Shown: positions 56,692-64,000 of the stretch, one piece after another | How the letters are laid out: each line of letters opens with the position of its first letter | Position numbering within the stretch: position 1 is the stretch's first letter | DNA from: Paramecium pentaurelia | Taxonomy: Eukaryota > Ciliophora > Oligohymenophorea > Peniculida > Parameciidae | Assembly: GCA_905183005.1 (NCBI GenBank) | Contig: CAJJDO010000015.1 | Span: forward strand, 632,587-696,586 | Length of the DNA: 64,000 bases | Direction: 5' to 3' | Notes under the pieces: generated by a model | What the model saw: the letters and a program-made list of their open reading frames with translations, nothing else | The model's database searches: none | What the model was told of the DNA's origin: nothing | Position numbers and translations under genes: made by a program

Positions 56692-58053
56692 TCACTTATG
56701 GAAAGCATTCTTAGCTTAATCAAAAACCCCTTCTTATTTTTAAGCCTGATTTTAAGACTCTGTTTTTTCTAACTAATTTATAATTAATAAATATAAATAC
56801 TTTTGCTAATTCTTGAAATATCTCTCTCTGTTTATCATTTAATTTAGTTGGTATTTATATTTTGAAATTGATAACTTAATCACCTTTCTAATTTTAATTG
56901 GGTGCCAATTTGTTAATTCCCTTTAATATTTTTTAATTATATATACTAATCCATTTAATCTCATTTTTTCTCCATCTTAACATCCAGGTTTGATTGAGAC
57001 CTATTTATCACCATTCAAAGTCTTAATTTTTATAGTATCTCCTAAAACTGCTTATGCAACAGAAATATAAGCATTAGTAATCAAATCATAACCTTCTCTT
57101 TTATAATATGGGTCAGGTTTGACTGAAATTTTAACAATAAGATCTCCTGATTTACCTCCATTTTCTCCTACATTTCCTTTACCTGTCACTCTCAAATTTT
57201 GACCATCAGCTATTCCCTTTGGTATATTGATAGTTTCATTAGTTGCTTATTTCTATATACCAACTCCTCTACATGAAGTACCTATAAATAAATGAAATAG
57301 AATGGATACATGGATTTTTGATTGAGATTCCAGTTCCTCTACATTTAGTGCATGCCATTTATATAGTCATAGCTCCTTATCTATAATTAATAGATCCTCT
57401 TCCTCCACAATGAGTACATCTTCCTGGGGCAGTACCAGGTTTACATTTAGTACCATTACATGTAGTACATGTACCAACTTTCTCAAATTATATTGTCTAT
57501 TGTGATCCTTGAATACTATCCATAAACGAAATTTCCATTTGAACATAAATATCAGCTCCTTTAATAGTTCTTTCAGCTTCTCCTCCCATGTTAAAAAAGG
57601 ATGCAAAATCCCCAAATATTGATTCATCAAATTCAAATTCTTGTCCTCTACCTCCTCTAGCTCCTTATCTAAAGAAACTACTATATGCAGCAAAAGGATC
57701 CTATGCTCCAGCCTAATCCTATTCATCTCCTGTCATTCCCACTTAGTCATAGACTCTTCTTTTATTATCATCTGATAATGTTTCATAAGCACTAGAAATG
57801 TAGAATATAATTGTTACTTATTAATTTCAGCAAACTTTTCTTTGGCATCCTTAGATGGATTTGCATCTGGATGATACTTTTTGGCTAATCCATAATAGGC
57901 TTTTTTGATATCATTCTATGAAGCATTCTTAGGTACTCCCAATAATTCTAAATGGTTAGATACATAATTACCATACAAATCTCTCTTAGATGAGAAAGAG
58001 AAAAAAGGAGTGAATGCAAATCTCCTTAAAACATTTTTAGTAAAAACTTGCAT
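56692..58053 (-). CDS. mitochondrial type I DnaJ (HSP40), 417 aa
   Basis: Four introns (26, 28, 26, 28 bp). Begins MQVFTKNVLRRFAFTPFFSF, a likely mitochondrial presequence. J domain at ~30-95: HLELLGVPKNASQNDIKKAYYGLAKKYHPDANP, with the HPD loop. A Gly-rich region follows, then four CxxCxGxG zinc motifs (CTTCNGTK, CTHCGGRG, CTKCRGTG, CTSCRGVG; the first varied), and substrate-binding domains (INIPKGIADGQNLRV, DLIVKISVKPD). It stimulates mitochondrial Hsp70. This is the DNAJA3/bacterial DnaJ plan. Ends 39 codons after LAK with a Gln-rich tail. Confidence 0.95.
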
Positions 58054-58082
58054 TGTTAACCGGAAATAAATTATTATTAAAA

Positions 58083-60413
58083 TCACTATGTTATCATTTT
58101 CATAAATTCATTTAGTTATTCATGTTTATTAAATACTAATTCTATTGATTGATGTTTCGAAATTACTAAAACTAATGATTATTAACATTGTTTCACTTCC
58201 TTAATTTATTTCAAACATAATGCTGATTCTTTTTGACCTAAATCATGGATAATTTTATTAGAATTATAGAATTCCAAACATTTCATTTTTTAATTATATT
58301 TTACAAATTTGCTTGAAAATGCTGAACATCCATTTTTATTATTTGTAGATTATTATCTAAATGTTCTCTTTAATACTTTAAATATCTTTTCTCCTATAAT
58401 TTATTGAGGAGGAGGTGATTTTTCCATTTGAAAATCTGGGAATCTTCTTGCAGAGGACTATAATACTTTAATCATTTTCATACATGTAAACTTAATGATT
58501 GCTCTATAGATATATGATGATTATTAGACTGAGGTGATAATAATGGATTTTTTTGAGATGTTTATGATGATAAACTAGTTTATTGTTTCAAAGCTAATTT
58601 AGTCTTAGAACATAATGGATCAGATGAACGATGTCCTAAAAAACTATAAGTAGAAAGACTTCTATCTGTTGGTTCATTCATAAATAGTTATTTTTTGGAT
58701 CTTAATACTGAATATTTATGAGTTGTTCTTTCTTAAGACATATCTATTTATATGGTTCCCAATATACTCATATCTCTGGAATCAGAAGGAGGAATATTCT
58801 CTTTTTTTGTCTTCATAATCGATTCATTCAACTCAATTAAATATCTTGTTTACATTTAATCTAATTTTATATACAAATTTTCATACTTTCTTAATCTTCT
58901 AATTATTTAAGTTTTTATCTTAAATTTTCAACATTTTAATTATAGAGAATTTATTATTATTGATACTATTTTCTATTTTCTTCTATTTATTATTCTATAT
59001 TATTATTAACTATGTTTGAATCGAGAATTAAAATTGGTAATTTTTGAGATTAAGTAGAGAATATTTTATAATAATAATCTTATTCTATGCCTATTGAATA
59101 TTACAAATCTTTAATTTAAGAATTCAACTATTATTTCATTTACATTAGATTATCTTGTATTTATTTAATTTATGCTGGGAATGTAATTTCAAAAAGTGTT
59201 TTATTTTATGATTTCAAGCATTCAATATGATTCATTCTATCAAGGATCTACTACAATCTTTAAGCAGTTTAGTTTTATTCAAGAACAGGTAGATTAGATT
59301 CAAGTCTATTGTATTAGGTTTAAATCATAGATTATTCATACATAATTTAATGTATCTGTCTCTGTATATCTATAAGATGTGTTCTATTCTTAATTTATTA
59401 TTTTTGTACTTATGTTATTTCAATTGGGATTCTATTTTGAACTTATAGATTCGCTTAGGTAATTCAGTTTTAAGAAATTACGAATACTCTATAATTTAAG
59501 CTTAATCCAAATATTCTTAAAATATGGTACTATTGAATACTCTAAAATTATTATCATTTTCAATTTATCGAATATTTTCAATTATTACATATTAATTTGT
59601 TTTAGAGTTCAACCCTTAAACAATTTTATCATTAATTAGTAATACTATATTGCAAAATAAATCTAATTATTATTCAGATTTCACATTAGTTACAATTAAA
59701 TTGTAAAGTTAATCTACATTGAACCATGAAGATTATAAGCCTTTCATTTATTTTTCAATTTAAATTGATTTAAATTGCAACTCTAAAGTGTTGATATTTT
59801 ATAGAAAATCTGTTTAAAGAATTTCTTATTCTTATCGTTAATTAGCTAATTATATATAGTTATGTTTAAGTTGGCTTAAATTTTTATTGATTTCAAAAAT
59901 AGTTTTAATATTATTGCATTATGATCTATTTTATTATGAATCAATGATCTATTCTAGTTCTTCATATTCTATTAAGAGAGTATCCATTTACAAAATTCTT
60001 CCTTCAATATCATTTTATATCATTTTCTTTTATTCTTAAAATTGAACAATCTTGAATTCTGTTTAAAAGATTCTTTCAAGTAAGATTAACTTAGATTCTG
60101 AATGTTTTAACAATATTTATTATTATTAAATCGTTATTCTTTATCCAATTTATTATGATAAAGGATTCAAAAAGAACCCTACTTTTTATGTCCAAACATT
60201 ATTTTATAATGCTTATTTTAGTTCTTGTATTGTTATTTAGTGATGTTACTTTTATAATTAATCTGTTAGTTGTTGCTATTTATTCATATAGTCTTTTATG
60301 ATTTATTAGTTTTTGTCATTCAATTCATTTATAGATTATATGATGTTATCTTACTATTATTTTAGGTTTTGTAATTTGTTAACAGAAGTTGAGTTTCTGT
60401 TTTTTAATTTCAT
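58083..60413 (-). CDS. long coiled-coil protein with globular C-terminus, 750 aa
   Basis: Three introns of 26 bp each give one continuous frame from ATG (MKLKNRNSTSVNKLQNLKQQ). Residues 1-500 are coiled coil with many Gln and Glu (IKDYMNKQQQLTDQLQKQ, LLIEYEELEQIIDSQQ). A Ser-rich hinge follows (PPSDSRDMSILG, YSFLGHRSSDPL). The last ~120 residues look globular: GEKIFKVLKRTFRQQ, KFVKYNQKMKCLEFYNSN, SLVLVISKHQSIELVFNK, in a strand-rich order reminiscent of PH-like folds. Function unknown; cytoskeletal tether is a guess. Confidence 0.65.
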
Positions 60414-60451
60414 TTAGATTTAAATAATTTTATATACGGTTAATTAAATAA
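60414..60451. promoter_or_regulatory. 38-bp bidirectional spacer
   Basis: Separates the divergent starts of the coiled-coil gene and the 128-aa gene, the same length as the spacer at 53703-53740. Confidence 0.5.
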
Positions 60452-60887
60452 ATGGGAACTAAAAGAAAGAGAGTGATAATGTAGGCAGGATCCCTTCTGA
60501 ATCCAATATTTAGATATGTGTTAAAGATGAATTTTGTTGCTAATCCTACTGATATTCATGGTACTAAATTACTAAGGTTTTTTTGAATGAATTATCCTTT
60601 AGACATTTGTAATATTAAACAATGAATTTGGATAAGAAATTACATCAACCAAATTTTGAATCTAATTATAGAGAGTCAATCGAATGTATCTCCAGTAAAT
60701 GGGAAATCAAGTTTGGTATGCAATTCCATTATCCTAAGTGAATGGATGGGAAAGGACATTTTATATGAAATATGCAGATATGTCAACTTTGCATTAAACC
60801 ATTAAACAATATAATCATTTCATAGAAGGTCAAAGAGCTCTTTAAGGAGAGGATGATGAGCCAGATGATAACCTATTATAATATTGA
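60452..60887 (+). CDS. small conserved-looking protein, 128 aa
   Basis: Introns of 26 and 23 bp. MGTKRKRVIMQAGSLLNPIF, then YVLKMNFVANPTDIHGTKLL, NYRESIECISSKWEIKF, ERTFYMKYADMSTLHQTI, and an acidic end (GEDDEPDDNLLQY). The compact globular composition suggests an organellar or ribosomal accessory protein, but I cannot assign a family. Converges with the Tubby gene (54 bp between stops). Confidence 0.6.
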
Positions 60888-60941
60888 ATGAAATATATTG
60901 GAGAATTATCAGTGCGGGATTTATTATATTTCTTTTAATAA

Positions 60942-62633
60942 TCATGACACGAGTGCTTTAGAACTTATAGAAACCATCGATATAGCAAATGCTTACAAAA
61001 TGCTAAGAGGAGGTCTGAAATCTAAATTGAAACAATTAGCCTCCATCTTTCCATGTAATAATTGGATTGTTTTATCATCTCCAGCTTTGATTAATTAGAA
61101 ATTACGAGCTGATGCAATTTTGGCTCGTCTAATTATATAGTTATTGAAAATTACCCAAAGAAATTCAGTTAATAACAATCCTTTTCTTAATTATAATGTG
61201 GTCTTAATGTAATTAATTCTAATTAAATAATAATATAATAAACAAATTACCTTCCCATTATTTTGTATCTAGATTTAGAAATACAGTATCAAAATATCTA
61301 GGTTCATTTGCCATAATATTAGTTTCATATTCTATTTTCATTAATCTTCTTCTCTTTTAACCTATCCAATCTGGAAATTATAATTAAGCAGATTCTGGAT
61401 ATCCATCATCATAAACAACCATTGAAGTTCCCCAAATGTTTCTTTCAACACATCCTAAATATGAATCATTATATTTCTAATATTTTTCACATTTATTATC
61501 ATATATTTATATTTCTGCATGTGCTTCTAATTATACTCCATAAAGATATTGCTATTAATCACTTTATTTTTTTATTATATATATATGTGGATATTCTGAA
61601 TCTTCTGTTTGATCTGGAATGTCAGCATTTCTCAATACTTAAAATTGTGTGTATTCATTAATAGGTTTGAAAACAGCAGCTCTTTCCTTTTCATATTATT
61701 TATATAATGGATATAGGAATGTTGTATTTATTTTTAAGGAGAAATTCTTATTATTAATTCTAATTATATTAGGTTTTTCTATTGATAATTGTTTTAGATT
61801 CTAAATAACATCACTTAATAATGGATCAGTGATTTCTTTAAGGATTCCATTATAAAAATATAGTATTTATTTTACTAATCTGAGAATAAATTAAAAATTT
61901 ACTTGTACATATACATCTAATATTTTGATTCATAATGGACTGTCACTAATAATAATTTCATAATAATTTCTAATGTAGGTTTTTTGGTTAAGAATTTAAA
62001 TGCAAGATCTTATGCAATTTCATCATTAAAAAGACATCCACAAATTAAGAGTCCATATTATGATTTTAAATCCTATGATTGAAGTAGTAATTAACATTCA
62101 GTTGAATTTTCACGAATTTTAAAGAATTCAAAATAAAGCAACAAATCTTATTCTTCAGGCAATCTTATACCATTTGATCCACATACAGGCATCTTAATCT
62201 AAATTTATAGATACTTTAATCAAATCTTGTTTCTCTATGTAATTCTATTTTAACAATTTAATTTGCTAAACTAATTGTCTTTCTACAAATACATTATACT
62301 CCTTTTTCATTCCTAATTCCTCATTTTCTATATTTTCTTAATTGAAATCTTACCTATTACATCATCAAATACTATATCAATTTCATTTTCTACATTATCT
62401 TCTCTCAATTCTTTCTATGCCACAAACTAATTCTACTAAAATAATGATACTTCTGGAGTGATTGTACATTTTACATAAATTTACACAAAGTTTTCATTTG
62501 ACAACATTGGAACCTTAGTATTTATAGGTTTATCCTCTACAGGTTAACTCATTTAATTAGCACCAAATAAACTCTTTTAAAATCGCTCTTCTCTTTATTA
62601 CTATAATAACTTTAGATCTATTTGTTATTTCAT
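60942..62633 (-). CDS. Tubby-domain protein, 520 aa
   Basis: Five introns (26, 22, 23, 32, 26 bp). The last ~200 residues are a Tubby C-terminal domain: YLGCVERNIWGTSMVVYDDG, RRRLMKIEYETNIM, FLNLDTKQW, TLRPHYNQEKDCYQLNFFGRA, IASARNFQLI, IQLLHGKMEANCFNLDFRPPLSILQAFAISM, the hallmark closing helix. Tubby domains bind phosphoinositides, and TULP3 ferries receptors into cilia. The first ~300 residues carry PB- or armadillo-like helices without a clear family. A ciliary role is inferred from family only. The Tubby helix ends with a short tail. Confidence 0.88.
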
Positions 62634-62738
62634 TAATCAATATAAAATAAAAAATAAAGACAAATATTTAATCACGTGTCTTCATTCTCTGTGGTGTGAG
62701 GCCACGCATCTATAATTTCGCAATCATCCCAAGACATC

Positions 62739-63449
62739 TCAAATACACTAACCTTCTGTATTAAGTTGGAACTACTAATCATTTCCTGTTGTTGTTACAT
62801 TTAACCATTCTGGATTATTTGACATCCATTCATGAGGTTGATGTATATAATACATTAGAACTTCATTCTTATATCGTATATATTCCTGAGGATTCTGAGT
62901 TTCTCCTCTTAAAATCATTAATGTAGATTTAGATTTTAAGTACCATAATAAATAATGTCTAAAAGCTTATTTTCTATTCTTAACTATTTAATTATCTTCT
63001 TATATCTAAACCAAATGATCTCTCAACACTCTGAAACCAGTAATTTATTCCAATTATCTGTTATAGTACATACTGAATTATTTGGCATCATCAACTAATT
63101 CTGATAAGTAAGAAATGCAATCTTAGTCTTTATACATTGACTTTATAGCATGTCTTAATATGTTTCTGCAAATGTTCTTCTTATAATCTTTTTAATTCCT
63201 TTCCTTTTTCGATGATTTCTTTATTTTCTTATTTACAGTTTAACTACTTTCCTTCTTATTCACTTCTTAGTGATATAAATTAGGCTAATTAACAATGTTA
63301 GTTGATCTCTACTCAAAATCAATATCGAATGCTTAGAATGAATCATTTTTAAAAAGATTCAGTTTTTAATACTAAATTTTGTTGTTTTCTTCTATGTTCG
63401 AACTGAAATTATCGAAAGATTCAAAATCACTCAAGTATTGATGTAACAT
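62739..63449 (-). CDS. hypothetical protein, 236 aa
   Basis: Intronless. MLHQYLSDFESFDNFSSNI, a basic Lys/Ser-rich stretch (NKKIKKSSKKERNQK), then helical: NICRNILRHAIKSMYKDQD, CISYLSELVDDAKQF, AFRHYLLWYLKSKSTLMIL, EWMSNNPEWLNV. The basic stretch may be a nuclear localisation signal. No family recognised. Confidence 0.55.
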
Positions 63450-63800
63450 TTTAGTTTGGATATTTTATTTTTTTTTAAATATTTCTTTTAATATTCAAAT
63501 CATCTATTTAATAATCTAAACACATTATTCTTTAATAATTATTAACTTTCTTGATGAATTCCGATTTAAGAAAAGATCACTTAATATTTACTATATTATA
63601 TAATAAATAAATATTTACTCTAAATTATTTATCCTAAAGTTTCTAATACTATTCATATACTCTTAATAAAACTTATTATTTCCTCTGAATTTTGTTGTCA
63701 TCAACTATACATCTAAAATTTCAATTATAATTATTAACTAATTAACAAAATCATAAACATGTTATTTATTTGATTCATAATTTAGATAAATTATTATTAT
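63450..63800. other. intergenic between divergent genes
   Basis: 351 bp of AT-rich sequence; both promoters expected here, nothing else seen. Confidence 0.55.
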
Positions 63801-64000
63801 ATGGGATCTTGCTCAATCAAATAGCCATAAATTGTATAGAACATGAAAATAGAAAAACAATGCTCTAGTGAAGAATAAAATGAAGAAACCTAAAATATGT
63901 TTTAGCCTCCATTAAAAGCAAATGATGAAAATATCAGATTAGATACTGCTTAAGAAGAATGTGATATTTAGAAAAAGATATATTAACTTCAAATTACTAA
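63801..64000 (+). CDS. acylation-motif protein, partial (5' end)
   Basis: An open frame from ATG runs off the window end. It starts MGSCSIKQPQIVQNMKIEK: Gly2 and Cys4 match myristoylation/palmitoylation. Then polar and acidic (SSEEQNEETQNM, LKANDENIRLDTAQEE). Too short to assign. Compare the MGGC start at 51714. Confidence 0.5.

Noticed and set aside
57367..57726. 119-aa minus-strand ORF
   Set aside because: Wrong frame of the mitochondrial DnaJ gene; the DnaJ frame shows CxxCxGxG motifs.
60898..61098. Plus-strand ORF starting at TTG
   Set aside because: It is the opposite strand of the Tubby C-terminal exon, which has clear family motifs.
1..64000. Widespread pseudogenes, judged from many TAA/TAG stops
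   Set aside because: TAA and TAG are read as Gln; conserved proteins run through them and stop only at TGA.

Overview
This window is macronuclear DNA of a ciliate, most probably Paramecium. The base composition is very AT-rich. Every convincing reading frame uses TAA and TAG as sense codons (glutamine) and ends only at TGA. The genes carry very small introns, 20 to 38 bp by my count, bounded by GT(A) and AG, and they are densely packed on both strands. Standard-code ORFs therefore miss or fragment nearly all genes. I read the sequence with the ciliate code and checked each spliced gene model: after removing the inferred introns, the coding length is divisible by three. Layout: 0-10 kb holds a RING/B-box protein, a C2 protein with a GYPPQ tail, axonemal dynein light chain LC1, a CDCA7-type zinc-finger protein, an RBR-like RING protein divergent from the exon-junction protein Y14/RBM8A, and inorganic pyrophosphatase. 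10-27 kb holds a Spen-like RRM/SPOC protein, a cyclin, CFAP57, a C2H2 protein convergent with 14-3-3, a mitochondrial RbfA-like factor, a phosphatase-like protein lacking its catalytic cysteine, and some unknowns. 27-33 kb holds an initiator tRNA-Met, a casein kinase 1-like kinase, a coiled-coil protein and gene relics. 33-42 kb holds an ACAD11-type fusion enzyme with a peroxisomal SKL end, an unknown protein, an assembly artefact (an exact 1,075-bp repeat joined by one N) inside another gene, and a tiny endosulfine-like gene. 42-51 kb holds a PB1/ZZ protein, a TBC-domain RabGAP, a cysteine-rich zinc protein, a four-helix membrane protein, histidine ammonia-lyase and a mitochondrial carrier-like protein. 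51-64 kb holds an acylation-motif protein, SF-assemblin, a Rab GTPase, a second CK1-like kinase, a mitochondrial DnaJ, a large coiled-coil protein, a Tubby-domain protein and unknowns. The genes do not form an operon or an obvious pathway cluster; this is a typical compact ciliate gene landscape. Cilium and cytoskeleton genes (LC1, CFAP57, SF-assemblin, possibly Tubby) recur. So do membrane-traffic and signalling genes (Rab, TBC, PB1-ZZ, two CK1-like kinases, 14-3-3). I found no CRISPR array, transposon or prophage. The points most worth a second look are the N-joined duplication, the Cys-to-Ser phosphatase-like protein, the CDCA7-type zinc finger, the minimal endosulfine-like gene, and very short shared promoters.
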